Positions 50,591 through 59,681 of a DNA stretch of 64,000 nucleotides are shown here, in pieces. The notes under the pieces were generated by a model. The model was not told where the DNA came from and ran no database searches. It worked only from the letters and a program-made list of their open reading frames with translations. Where the stretch lies: assembly GCA_905182455.1 (NCBI GenBank), contig CAJJBJ010000003.1:186001-250000 (forward strand), in the 5' to 3' direction. A program made the translations under genes and the position numbers. Every line of letters begins with the position of its first letter. The first letter of the stretch is position 1. Source of the stretch: an uncultured Planktomarina sp. (GTDB lineage: Bacteria > Pseudomonadota > Alphaproteobacteria > Rhodobacterales > Rhodobacteraceae).

Positions 50591-50845
50591 ATGACATTAA
50601 AGCTGCACCTTTTAAGCCTAGGGCTGGCCGCGACACTCATAGGCTGTGCATCTTTTCCACAATTGGAAGAGGCAGCCCCTTTTGACGCGTCGCAAGCTGA
50701 ATTTACAGAGTTTTTAAGCGCTGACGCCCTGCAAAATATCCCAGAAGAGATGGATGAGACGCAGCTTACAGATACTGCAGGCCAGCTCGAAACTTTGCGC
50801 CAGCGCGCAGATCAATTACGCACAAAAGATCTCGCAGCCAACTGA
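50591..50845 (+). CDS. small lipoprotein
   Basis: 84 residues with a lipoprotein signal: MTLKLHLLSLGLAATLIGCA, cleavage and lipidation at the Cys of LIGC. The mature part is acidic, with a helical EMDETQLTDTAGQLETLRQR segment. Divergent from the TetR gene. Function unknown. Confidence 0.7.
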   Translation: MTLKLHLLSLGLAATLIGCASFPQLEEAAPFDASQAEFTEFLSADALQNIPEEMDETQLTDTAGQLETLRQRADQLRTKDLAAN

Positions 50846-50964
50846 TCTGCATCAACCAAGCACCTATATCCGCTAAATTGGACCAACTTCCTATCCGACC
50901 ACCGTTGCGGCACGGTCAATTTGTGATTAGACACGCTGTGAATTTAAGCCTGTAAGGAAGTATT

Positions 50965-52254
50965 ATGACCGCAGCCCCTCTTCGACTTGGCATAGCAGGA
51001 CTTGGCACCGTTGGTGTTGGCGTCCTCAAAATGATTCATAAGAACGCCAAAATTATTTCGTTGCGCACTGGTCGTGATATTGTTGTAACCGCCGTCTCTG
51101 CCCGATCACGCTCTAAAGATCGCGGTGTCGACCTTTCGGGCTTCGCTTGGGAAGATGATCCGGTGGCTTTGGCCAAACGCGACGACGTGGATATTTTTGT
51201 TGAATTAATGGGCGGCCATGAGGGCCCAGCCAAAGACGCAACCGAAGCGGCAATTGCCGCGGGCAAAGATGTCGTTACCGCAAACAAAGCCATGCTGGCT
51301 TTGCACGGGCAATCGCTGGCCCTCGCGGCCGAAGCGGCGGGCCAGGTGATCCGGTTTGAAGCGGCAGTTGCGGGTGGCATTCCAGTTGTGAAAGCGCTCA
51401 CGGAAGGCTTGGCTGGCAATAAAATCAACCGCGTCTTGGGCGTAATGAATGGCAGCTGCAATTACATCCTGACTCGAATGGAAAATGCAGGCCTGAGCTA
51501 CGCAGAGGTTTTTGCAGAAGCCAACGCACTAGGCTACCTCGAAGCAGATCCCAATTTGGACGTGGGCGGGATTGATGCGGCGCATAAATTGGCACTGCTC
51601 GCTGCAATTGCATTTGGCACAGAAGTTGATTTCGACAGTGTAGTGCTTGAAGGCATTGGGGCTGTGACCATCGAAGACATTCATGCCGTCGCTGACATGG
51701 GCTACCGGGTAAAGCTTTTGGGCGTGGCACAGATGACCGGTCGCGGACTTGAGCAGCGGATGACTCCCTGCCTTGTGCCCGCAAGCTCGCCCCTGGGTCA
51801 GCTCGAAGGCGGCACCAATATGGTGATCTTGGAAGGCGACGACTCGGGCCAGATTGTATTGCGCGGCGCGGGCGCAGGCGAAGGTCCTACGGCCTCAGCC
51901 GTCATGTCTGATGTGTTAGATTTGGCGCGCGGGTTGCGCCTGAAAACATTCGGCCAACCAGCCACAACATTGGTCAAAGCCCATCCGGCCACAACGGCAA
52001 CACCGGCATCGTTTTACCTGCGCTTGCAACTGCTCGACAAACCCGGCGCCTTGGCTAAAGTTGCAGCGGTGATGGGCGAGGCTGGCGTTTCAATTGACCG
52101 GATGCGCCAATATGGCCATGATGCAGGCAAAGCCCCGGTATTGATCGTCACTCATAAAACCACACGGGCGGCCATTGACCAAGTTGTACTAGATTTCAAC
52201 CAAACACAGGTGGTTGAAGGCCCCCCCGTGGCCCTGCGCATTGAGGCGATTTGA
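50965..52254 (+). CDS. hom: homoserine dehydrogenase
   Basis: 429 residues: NAD(P)-binding LGIAGLGTVGVGVLKMI, substrate domain GVMNGSCNYILTRMENAG and EADPNLDVGGIDAAHKLALL, plus a C-terminal ACT domain (residues 350-429, YLRLQLLDKPGALAKVAAVM) for threonine feedback. Makes homoserine for threonine and methionine. Starts after AAGGAAGT. glpX follows 131 bp later. Intact. Confidence 0.96.
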   Translation: MTAAPLRLGIAGLGTVGVGVLKMIHKNAKIISLRTGRDIVVTAVSARSRSKDRGVDLSGFAWEDDPVALAKRDDVDIFVELMGGHEGPAKDATEAAIAAGKDVVTANKAMLALHGQSLALAAEAAGQVIRFEAAVAGGIPVVKALTEGLAGNKINRVLGVMNGSCNYILTRMENAGLSYAEVFAEANALGYLEADPNLDVGGIDAAHKLALLAAIAFGTEVDFDSVVLEGIGAVTIEDIHAVADMGYRVKLLGVAQMTGRGLEQRMTPCLVPASSPLGQLEGGTNMVILEGDDSGQIVLRGAGAGEGPTASAVMSDVLDLARGLRLKTFGQPATTLVKAHPATTATPASFYLRLQLLDKPGALAKVAAVMGEAGVSIDRMRQYGHDAGKAPVLIVTHKTTRAAIDQVVLDFNQTQVVEGPPVALRIEAI

Positions 52255-52385
52255 TCGCTCAAAGACGGACTTGATCCGCCTCGTTTGGATTAATACTGGC
52301 CATCTTGCGTCCTGTTAGCGCGCACAGTCTTGCCATCCCTGGTGCCTGCGCGTTAGGGCTCAAGAAATTGTCAAAGGAAGCTGTT

Positions 52386-53351
52386 ATGTCTGATCCCATG
52401 GAATTTCATGATCGTGCCCTGTCACTTGGACTTGCGCGCGTGGCCGAACAGGCCGCCCTCGCCTCCGCCAAGCTCATTGGGCGCGGTGATGAAAAAGCGG
52501 CAGACCAAGCCGCCGTCAACGCCATGCGAACACAGTTGAATATGTTGGACATTGCCGGCGTAGTAGTCATCGGTGAAGGCGAACGGGATGAAGCGCCCAT
52601 GCTTTTTATTGGCGAAGAAGTGGGAACGGGCAAAGGGCCCGCTGTGGATATTGCGTTGGATCCATTGGAAGGCACCACGCTAACCGCCAAAGACATGCCC
52701 AATGCATTGACCGTGATCGCCATGGGGCCACGCGGCTCGATGCTGCACGCTCCAGACGTATATATGGAAAAGTTGGCTGTGGGTCCGGGCCTGCCAAACA
52801 ATGTGGTCTCTTTGGATATGGCACCTGCCGAACGTGTGAAAGCGTTGGCGGCAGCAAAGAACTGCTCGGCTGAAGACATCACCGTGTGCGTGCTGGAACG
52901 TCCCCGTCATGAGGCCATGATCGCGGAATTGCGTACCACTGGTTGCGCCATTCGACTGATCACCGATGGTGATGTGGCCGGGGTCATTCACTGTGCAGAA
53001 TCAGAATCCACCGGCATCGACATGTATATGGGCCTTGGTGGCGCACCTGAGGGTGTTTTGGCCGCAGCAGCTTTGAAATGTATGGGCGGGCAAATGTGGG
53101 GCCGCCTCACATTCCGCAATGATGACGAACGCGGCAGGGCGGCAAAAGCTGGTATCACAGATTTAAACCGAGTCTACAGCCGCGATGAAATGGTAACGCA
53201 GGATGTGATCTTTGCCGCAACAGGCGTGACCGATGGCTCTATTCTGGCCGGAATCAAACGCGAAGTTGGATTTATGACAACCGAAACCATTTTGATGCGA
53301 TCCAAAACCGGATCCGTGCGGCGCATGGCCTACCGCATTCCGACACTCTGA
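52386..53351 (+). CDS. glpX: class II fructose-1,6-bisphosphatase
   Basis: 321-residue GlpX-type phosphatase for gluconeogenesis and the Calvin cycle. Motifs: GRGDEKAADQAAVNAMR, VVIGEGERDEAPML and DPLEGTTLTAKDMPNALTVI (metal-binding Asp/Glu). Start MSDPMEFHDR follows AAAGGAAG. The recJ start is 2 bases after its stop. Intact. Confidence 0.95.
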   Translation: MSDPMEFHDRALSLGLARVAEQAALASAKLIGRGDEKAADQAAVNAMRTQLNMLDIAGVVVIGEGERDEAPMLFIGEEVGTGKGPAVDIALDPLEGTTLTAKDMPNALTVIAMGPRGSMLHAPDVYMEKLAVGPGLPNNVVSLDMAPAERVKALAAAKNCSAEDITVCVLERPRHEAMIAELRTTGCAIRLITDGDVAGVIHCAESESTGIDMYMGLGGAPEGVLAAAALKCMGGQMWGRLTFRNDDERGRAAKAGITDLNRVYSRDEMVTQDVIFAATGVTDGSILAGIKREVGFMTTETILMRSKTGSVRRMAYRIPTL

Positions 53352-53352
53352 T

Positions 53353-55089
53353 ATGTATCTTGGCGTTGAGCAATCGATTTCGAACCGGCGATGGGTGGGC
53401 CCATCTCTGGAGGTTGAACGCCAAGCTCTAACCCTCAACCAACAGGCGGACTTACCGCTGCCACTGTGCCACGTGATGGCACGCTTAGGCGTGACACCCC
53501 AAGAGGCTGACGACTTCCTCAACCCAACCCTGCGCGCCACCATGAGCGATCCCAAAACCATGAAGGATTGCACATTGGCCGCCGAGATCATTCTGGGTGC
53601 GGTGCAGGCACGCAAACGTATTGCGATTTTTGCGGATTACGATGTCGATGGCGGAACCTCTGCGGCGCTATTGTTTGATTTCTTCGCACATTTCTCCATC
53701 GCACCGACGCTTTACGTGCCAGACAGGATTGAAGAAGGCTATGGCCCCAACCCCAAAGCCATGCAGGCTCTGGCCGCAGCACATGATCTGATCATCTGTG
53801 TGGATTGTGGCACCCTCGCGCATGACGCTTTAGAGGCGGCAACAGCAGCGGATGTTGTGGTTTTGGACCATCACCTGGGCGGTGAGACTTTGCCAATCGC
53901 CAAAGCTGTAGTCAATCCAAACCGACAAGATGAGACCGGCGATTTGGCCCATCTTTGCGCAGCGGCAGTGGTGTTTATGGTTCTAATCGAAGCGGCACGC
54001 CTGATGCGTGAGGCAGGTCAAACACCGCCAAACTTGATCAACTCTTTGGATCTGGTGGCTTTGGGCACCGTGGCAGATGTGGCGCCATTGGTCGGCGTAA
54101 ATCGGGCCTTCGTGCGCCAAGGGCTGAAAATCATGGGACAGCGCAAACGTTTGGGGCTGAATGCTCTGTCAGACGTGGCCCGCCTCGACACGGCCCCAAG
54201 CGCCTATCATCTGGGCTATGTTTTGGGGCCGCGTATCAATGCGGGTGGACGCATTGGCAAGGCTGATTTGGGCGCACGGCTATTGTGCTGCACCAATCCC
54301 CACGAAGCGGCGGCGATGGCCGACAAATTGGAAGAGCTCAACACCGAGAGACGCAGTGTTGAGGCCTCTGTGCGGCTTGCAGCGATGGAACAAGCAGAAG
54401 TTCGGGGATTGACCCATCCTTTGGCCTGGGCCGCTCAGGACGGCTGGCATCCGGGCGTTGTTGGCATAGTGGCCTCACGTCTAAAAGAAAAAACCAACCG
54501 CCCTTCTGTCGTAATCGGCTTTGACGGCGACATCGGTAAAGGCAGTGGCCGATCCGTCAACGGAATTGATCTGGGGGCCGCGATCCAAGAGCTGGCCCGC
54601 GATGGCTATATTGAAAAAGGCGGCGGCCACAAAATGGCAGCAGGCCTGTCTCTCACTCGAGCCCAACTGGAGCCAGCAATGGAAAAGCTGGGTCAATTGC
54701 TGGAAGCACAGGGTGCAGGTGAGCTTGGTCCTGCAGATTTACGCGTGGATGGCACATTGATGCCCGGTGGCGCCACGTTGCAGTTAATTGAACAGCTGGA
54801 CCAAGCTGGGCCCTTCGGCGCAGGCGCATCGGCCCCGCGGTTTGCTTTTCCAGACTGCACAATCGCTTTTGCCAAGCCCGTGGGTGAGGCGCATCTGAAA
54901 GTTACACTCAGCGATGGCTTCGGCACGAAACTAGATGCAATTTGCTTTGGCGCTTTCGACGGCCCTCTTGGCGCGGCTTTGAGCAACGCCCAAGGCTCTA
55001 AGATGCATATTGTGGGGCGTTTAGAGATAAATACATGGGGTGGACGCTCGCGGCCACAGCTTCGAATTGAAGACGCCAGCCCCTCCTAA
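53353..55089 (+). CDS. recJ: single-stranded-DNA-specific exonuclease RecJ
   Basis: 578 residues. DHH phosphoesterase motifs: IFADYDVDGGTSAALLF, CVDCGTLAHDAL and VVLDHHLGG; DHHA1 part with GKGSGRSVNGIDLGAAIQEL and GGGHKMAAG; a C-terminal OB-like domain. 5'-3' exonuclease in RecF recombination and mismatch repair. Coupled with glpX and followed by tRNA-Glu. Intact. Confidence 0.95.
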   Translation: MYLGVEQSISNRRWVGPSLEVERQALTLNQQADLPLPLCHVMARLGVTPQEADDFLNPTLRATMSDPKTMKDCTLAAEIILGAVQARKRIAIFADYDVDGGTSAALLFDFFAHFSIAPTLYVPDRIEEGYGPNPKAMQALAAAHDLIICVDCGTLAHDALEAATAADVVVLDHHLGGETLPIAKAVVNPNRQDETGDLAHLCAAAVVFMVLIEAARLMREAGQTPPNLINSLDLVALGTVADVAPLVGVNRAFVRQGLKIMGQRKRLGLNALSDVARLDTAPSAYHLGYVLGPRINAGGRIGKADLGARLLCCTNPHEAAAMADKLEELNTERRSVEASVRLAAMEQAEVRGLTHPLAWAAQDGWHPGVVGIVASRLKEKTNRPSVVIGFDGDIGKGSGRSVNGIDLGAAIQELARDGYIEKGGGHKMAAGLSLTRAQLEPAMEKLGQLLEAQGAGELGPADLRVDGTLMPGGATLQLIEQLDQAGPFGAGASAPRFAFPDCTIAFAKPVGEAHLKVTLSDGFGTKLDAICFGAFDGPLGAALSNAQGSKMHIVGRLEINTWGGRSRPQLRIEDASPS

Positions 55090-55176
55090 AAGGCTTGATC
55101 TAAAAACATCTGTTAAAAGCAAAGAATCGACTTGCCACAGGGCCAAGCTTTGCCTAAATAGCGGCATATAAGCAGT

Positions 55177-55251
55177 GTCCCGTTCGTCTATCGGTTAGGA
55201 CGTCAGGTTTTCAACCTGAAAAGACGAGTTCGATTCTCGTACGGGATGCCA
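55177..55251 (+). tRNA. tRNA-Glu (anticodon TTC)
   Basis: Acceptor GTCCCGT/ACGGGAT, D-arm CGTCTATCGGTTAGGACG, anticodon arm TCAGG-TTTTCAA-CCTGA, T-arm CGAG-TTCGATT-CTCG; CCA is encoded. Alone, after recJ. Confidence 0.96.
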
Positions 55252-55384
55252 TTTTCTTCTAGTGACATTGCACCACGTACTAAGAGTTCGTTAAGCCGGG
55301 CGTTTGTGGGCTTTGCTTAGCTCTTAAGCAGTTGCGATAAACGCCCCGCACCCAATCTAAAATAACTGTCCACGCCCAGGCCAC

Positions 55385-55414
55385 AAAAAAGACCCGCCGA
55401 ATAAACGGCAGGTC
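55385..55414 (-). terminator. rho-independent terminator of the sulfopyruvate decarboxylase operon
   Basis: On the minus strand GACCTGCCG pairs with CGGCGGGTC around TTTATT, followed by TTTTTT. It sits 22 bp after the comE stop. Confidence 0.8.
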
Positions 55415-55436
55415 AAATTTCTGGATGTGGTGATAG

Positions 55437-56000
55437 TTAAGCGTTAAAACGCACAACTTCCGTCATAAAGCGATCCCGGATCACAACAGGGTCTTTGGTG
55501 ATCACAGGAACCTTGATGTTGCCGCTTTCGCATTTAGCGACAATCACTGTCATTTTCTTACTGTCAATCGCGGCTTGCAAAACAACACCAGTCTCTTCGG
55601 CCTGACATTCAACCACATTTTCACAGCCACAGGCCCGTGCAACAGCAGTGAGCGAGGTTTTCTTGCCGGCATATGTGGGTTGGTCACCAGTGGAGCCGTA
55701 GCTGCCATTATCGATGATTAATAAGATGAAGTTATCTGCAACATTGTTGGCAATCGTTGGCAGCGTGCCAAAGTTGGTCAGAACCGAGCCATCGCCATCA
55801 ATGGAGATAACTGTTTTGTCCTGTGCCAAAGCCACGCCAAGGCCGATTGAGGAGGACAGGCCCATAGTGCCAAGCATATAAAAGGTGCTGGCTTGATCAT
55901 CGATCATATGCAACTCTTGGCTTGGCAGACCGATATTGCAAACGACCAATTGATCTCGCAAAATTGGGGCGATATCGCGGATAATTTCAGAACGGATCAT
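55437..56000 (-). CDS. comE: sulfopyruvate decarboxylase beta subunit
   Basis: 187-residue thiamine-diphosphate-binding subunit: GLSSSIGLGVALAQ, then ISIDGDGSVLTNFGTLPTIA (the GDG-N ThDP motif) and LLIIDNGSYGSTGDQPTYAG. Two-subunit ComDE decarboxylates sulfopyruvate to sulfoacetaldehyde; phosphonopyruvate decarboxylase is the close alternative but is usually a single chain. Start MIRSEIIRD after AGGTTACT. It ends a five-gene operon. Intact, while its partner is frameshifted. Confidence 0.85.
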   Translation of the reverse strand: MIRSEIIRDIAPILRDQLVVCNIGLPSQELHMIDDQASTFYMLGTMGLSSSIGLGVALAQDKTVISIDGDGSVLTNFGTLPTIANNVADNFILLIIDNGSYGSTGDQPTYAGKKTSLTAVARACGCENVVECQAEETGVVLQAAIDSKKMTVIVAKCESGNIKVPVITKDPVVIRDRFMTEVVRFNA

Positions 56001-56001
56001 A

Positions 56002-56500
56002 TTAGTAACCTCCCCAGAACGTTGCATCGGTAAGAATGGCCACCGGCTTATTGCACATGAACGTATATTTCAAAATAGCATCCAGCTCCTGCTCATCACC
56101 GGGCTTGTGGAAGTGATAGGTTGGGATGTTCAGCTGATTGAGCAAAGCCTTGGTATGCACCGCCATTTCAACTTGGCAGGCCACAGGTTCTTTGAGCTCG
56201 CCACGATAAGAGATCAACATCGGCAATGGCATGCGGTAAAACTGGGTCAGAGTTACCAATGTGTTCACCGTGACACCGATAGCTGTGTTTTGCATGATGA
56301 TGGCGGGACGTTTGCCGCCCATGAATGCACCAGCGCAAAGACCCATGCCCTCATCTTCTTTGTTCGATGGGAATATGATAGATGCTCGGCTCTTTCTCAA
56401 CGGCGTCGATAACGCCCCCAAGCTGTTTGCACGGCACTGTGGTCACAAACTCGATGCCATTGGCAACGAAATCAGCCACTATTTTTTCACTAACGGACAT
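56002..56500 (-). pseudogene. comD: sulfopyruvate decarboxylase alpha subunit, one frameshift
   Basis: Pyrimidine-binding partner of ComE. It starts MSVSEKIVADFVANGIEFVT after AAAGGAG and runs to YHIP; near 56372 a CCC should be CC, after which SNKEDEGMGLCAGAFMGGKR continues with the catalytic Glu region. LISYRGELKEPVACQ and ILTDATFWGGY close it. About 166 residues, normal for ComD. Its stop lies 1 base before the comE start. Confidence 0.85.
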
Positions 56501-56510
56501 GATGCTCCTT

Positions 56511-57506
56511 TCAGGGAATCAGAATAATTTTTGGCGCGGCGGTGCGACCGTTACGGATATCGTCAAAGGCGGCTTGCCCCTCTGTCAAAGGACGGGTTTC
56601 CACCCAATCCAACGATCCGAGCAGTCCTGCGAATATCGCAGCGCCAGTGTCGCGGAAATCTTGGGGAGTGTAAGTATAAGTTCCAATAAAGGTGATCTCT
56701 TGCAAGGTCATGCGCCGCACATCAACGCCCCCCTCGCCAGAGCCCAAACCGATATGAGAGATCACGCCACCGGGCTTTACCAACTCACAGGCCGACGCCC
56801 TTGTCGCTACAAATCCGACCCCATCAATCACAAAATCAGCGCTGCTGGGAGCAGGCGCATGCACATCTTTGCCATCACTGGCTTGGAAACCGGCAATACT
56901 ATGCAGGGTTTCTAGCCGCAGAGGGTTCACTTCAATCACTGTAATATCTTCCACGCCCATGGCGCGCAGGCACAGAGCCGCACCGACACCAATGGCACCA
57001 CCGCCCAGAACAACAGTTTTTAAACCGGAAACCGGAGCATCTTGCAACCGCAGTCCCAAACGCGCTGCATGCCAGCCACAGGCCAAAGGCTCAGTTAGCG
57101 CTGCGGATTTTAGCAACTCCCGGCTTGGTACAACCAAAAGATTATCTGACGGAATCACCACCAAATCCGCGAAAGCCCCCGGACGGGGCGGCATAGAGAT
57201 GATTTGACGATCTGCGCAAATATTGGATTTTCCAGCCACACAGGCCGGGCATGTGCCGCAGCCATTCAGCGGATTGATTGTGACCAATGTACCATCACGT
57301 GGCCCGCCAATGATGGTTCCCGAGGCCTCATGGCCAAGGATGATTGGCGTAGGACGTCGGGCGTCATGGCCCAAAAACGCATGCATATCCGAACCACAAA
57401 TCCCGGAATATTGGACCTCAACCATCTCTTCGCCCGCAATGGCCGCCGGATCTGCATGGTCTAAGTATTCGAGCGTCTCAACGCCTGTGTTCACTAAAGC
57501 TTTCAT
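56511..57506 (-). CDS. zinc-dependent alcohol dehydrogenase, HpsP/HpsO-type candidate
   Basis: 331-residue MDR dehydrogenase: catalytic zinc site SGICGSDMHAFLGHD and LGHEASG, the structural four-Cys loop NGCGTCPACVAGKSNIC, and the Rossmann GGGAIGVGAALCL. In DHPS catabolism such enzymes oxidise the sulfonated diol at C2. Placed 10 bp before comD and overlapping the SDR by 4 bases. Activity is inferred from the operon. Intact. Confidence 0.88.
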   Translation of the reverse strand: MKALVNTGVETLEYLDHADPAAIAGEEMVEVQYSGICGSDMHAFLGHDARRPTPIILGHEASGTIIGGPRDGTLVTINPLNGCGTCPACVAGKSNICADRQIISMPPRPGAFADLVVIPSDNLLVVPSRELLKSAALTEPLACGWHAARLGLRLQDAPVSGLKTVVLGGGAIGVGAALCLRAMGVEDITVIEVNPLRLETLHSIAGFQASDGKDVHAPAPSSADFVIDGVGFVATRASACELVKPGGVISHIGLGSGEGGVDVRRMTLQEITFIGTYTYTPQDFRDTGAAIFAGLLGSLDWVETRPLTEGQAAFDDIRNGRTAAPKIILIP

Positions 57507-58263
57507 TTTGCGGTATATCCCCCGTCCACAAACAGTGTTTGGCCAGTCACATAGTTGGACGCCTCAGAGCAAAAAAACATCATTGGGCCATCCATGTCAT
57601 GAACTTCGCCATTTCGCCCAATACAGGTCTGCGCCGCATTGCGCGCCGAGAGCTCTAGGGTCATCAAATACCGGAGCCGTGAGTTCTGTACGAAAAAAGC
57701 CGGGTGCGATTGCATTGGCTGTAATTCCGTCGCACGACCAAGCCTCGGCCATGGCGCGTGTCATTTGTTCCACCGCACCTTTAGAGGCGCCATAGCTGAT
57801 ACCATTAGCAAAGGCGCGCCGAGATTGCAGCGACGCAAAGTTGATGATCCGTCCCCAGCCCTTGGCCCGCATGCCGGGAACCAGCGCTTTGGCCAAAAAG
57901 AAGGGGGCTGCCACATTCAGGTTTTGTGTCAAATCCCAATGTGCATCCGTCATATCATCGGCTGGTTGGCGGGTGTTGATGCCCGCCGCATTAATCAAAA
58001 TATCTGGGGTTCCAAAGGGGCGCGCAGCTTCTGCGGCGATGTCAGCCAAGGTGGAGCGACTGGACAAATCAGCGGCCAAAACAGAAGTTTCGCCCTTAGC
58101 CGACGGTCGACCAGGCTTTGAGCGTATCCTCGCGCCGCGCAATCGCCACCACCTGCGCACCTTGGGCTGCAAGCAGTGTCGCAGCGCCCTGCCCCAAGCC
58201 ACTAGAGGCCCCGGTTACAACGGCGATTTTTCCTGATAAATCGAAAAGATGGGAGGTCGGCAT
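57503..58263 (-). pseudogene. short-chain dehydrogenase/reductase, two frameshifts
   Basis: Joined, about 253 residues: MPTSHLFDLSGKIAVVTGAS then SGLGQGAA (NAD site), shift near 58095, GETSVLAADLSSRSTLADIA, INAAGINTRQP, catalytic Tyr-Lys in ISYGASKGAVEQ, shift near 57655 where one base fewer restores VFDDPELSARN, ending GQTLFVDGGYTAK. It resembles gluconate/2-deoxygluconate-type SDRs, as HpsO does. Placed between the HisD-like gene and the ADH. Two shifts suggest loss of function. Confidence 0.82.
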
Positions 58264-58266
58264 GCT

Positions 58267-59574
58267 CTAGCCCTGCGCTGAAAGGTCAAAGTTTTCGCCG
58301 GGATAGTATTTCGCCAGACGAATATCAGCGGTGCGTGCATGACCTTCCATGCCTTCCAGCCTAGAGATTCGAGCCGTAGCAATTGCCACATCTTTGGCCC
58401 CGTCACGGGTGGCGCGCTGCCATGTCACCAGCTTCATATATTTGTGCACAGACAATCCGCCAGTGTATTTGGCTGAACGTGAGGTTGGCAGGCAATGGTT
58501 CGGGCCGGAGGCTTTATCTCCATAGGCCACAGTGGTTTCTTCGCCCAAGAACAAAGACCCATAGCAGCGCAACCGCTCCAACCACCAATCCAGATCATCC
58601 GCCTGAACGGTCAAATGTTCAGGTGCATATTCGTCTGACGTCGCGGCCATTTCTTCACGGTCATCACAGAGGATCACTTCGGCATAATCACGCCAAGCGG
58701 CTTCGGCGTTGAGCCGGTTCAGCTCAGGCAAATCAGCAATCAAACTAGGTACGATATCAAGCACCTTCTGTGCCAATTTTTTATCGTCTGTGACCAACCA
58801 AACCGGGGAATTATATCCGTGCTCGGCCTGCCCCACCAAATCTGCCGCCACAATCTCAGCATCAGCTTTGGCGTCTGCAATCACCAAACTGTCTGTGGGT
58901 CCCGCAATCATATCAATACCAACGCGGCCGAACAGAATGCGCTTGGCTTCGGCGACGAATTGGTTACCCGGACCCACAATAATATCCGCTTCCGGCAGGC
59001 CAAACAGACCAAAGGTCATCGAGGCCACGCCTTGCACGCCGCCCATGGCCAAGATTTTATCTGCCCCACATAAGTGAGCGGCATAAACAATAGCCGGAGC
59101 AATACCAGTGTCTTTGGCAGGAGGGGAACAAGCTGTAATATGCTGACAACCAGCCACTTTTGCAGTGGTTACGGTCATAATAGCGCTGGCGATATGGCTA
59201 TAACGACCACCAGGCACGTAGCAGCCCGCCGCATTACAAGGGATGCTTTTTTGGCCCGCAACCAGACCGGGAACGATCTCGGTTTCGAAATCCGTCACCG
59301 TGCCACGCTGCGCTTCTGCGAAGCGTTTCACATTGGCATGAGAAAATTGAATGTCTTGTTTCAGCTTTTCAGGCACCAAATCACAAGCCGCTTTAATTTC
59401 TGCATCGGTAAGGATAAGATTGCCATCATATCCATCGAACTTCGCAGCAAATTTCAGTGCGGCGGCATCGCCACCAGCTTCGATCTCATTGAGAATCTCC
59501 ATGACGGTCGCGCGGACATCGTCACTCCCAGTTGAGGCGGTTTTTGAAGATTTCTTAAGATAAACCCGAGCCAT
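58267..59574 (-). CDS. hpsN: HisD-family dehydrogenase, probably sulfopropanediol 3-dehydrogenase (HpsN)
   Basis: 435-residue HisD-type zinc NAD dehydrogenase: PGLVAGQKSIPCNAAGCYVP, VYAAHLCGADKILAMGG, DIIVGPGNQFVAEAKRIL and the zinc residues near AGPTDSLVIAD and GPNHCLPTS. True histidinol dehydrogenase shares this fold, but here the gene heads an operon with an SDR, an ADH and sulfopyruvate decarboxylase under LacI control, and no his genes are near. HpsN oxidises the DHPS C3 alcohol to sulfolactate. Start MARVYLKKS after AAGGA. Intact. Confidence 0.82.
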   Translation of the reverse strand: MARVYLKKSSKTASTGSDDVRATVMEILNEIEAGGDAAALKFAAKFDGYDGNLILTDAEIKAACDLVPEKLKQDIQFSHANVKRFAEAQRGTVTDFETEIVPGLVAGQKSIPCNAAGCYVPGGRYSHIASAIMTVTTAKVAGCQHITACSPPAKDTGIAPAIVYAAHLCGADKILAMGGVQGVASMTFGLFGLPEADIIVGPGNQFVAEAKRILFGRVGIDMIAGPTDSLVIADAKADAEIVAADLVGQAEHGYNSPVWLVTDDKKLAQKVLDIVPSLIADLPELNRLNAEAAWRDYAEVILCDDREEMAATSDEYAPEHLTVQADDLDWWLERLRCYGSLFLGEETTVAYGDKASGPNHCLPTSRSAKYTGGLSVHKYMKLVTWQRATRDGAKDVAIATARISRLEGMEGHARTADIRLAKYYPGENFDLSAQG

Positions 59575-59614
59575 TGCGAACATCCTTAGCATTTAATTGT
59601 ATTTCGACTCATTA

Positions 59615-59650
59615 TGTAAGCGCTTGCATTGCGGTATGCAAGCGCTTACA
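59615..59650. promoter_or_regulatory. paired LacI-family operators
   Basis: Two 14-mers, TGTAAGCGCTTGCA (59615-59628) and TGCAAGCGCTTACA (59637-59650), are exact reverse complements of each other, and each is itself close to a palindrome with the central CG typical of LacI/GalR operators. They lie between the divergent starts of hpsN (41 bp) and lacI (32 bp), placed to control both promoters. Confidence 0.85.
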
Positions 59651-59681
59651 TTCTACGCAAATCAATCGATGGGAACGCTAG

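Noticed and set aside
55298-55346. GGGCGTTT/AAACGCCC hairpin after tRNA-Glu as a terminator
   Set aside because: The stem is only 8 bp with a 33-base loop and no T-run, so I do not call it; the real terminator nearby belongs to comE.
58267-59574. Histidinol dehydrogenase of histidine biosynthesis
   Set aside because: The fold is HisD, but the operon has an SDR, an ADH and sulfopyruvate decarboxylase under a LacI regulator, and no his genes. HpsN fits better, pending a tree.
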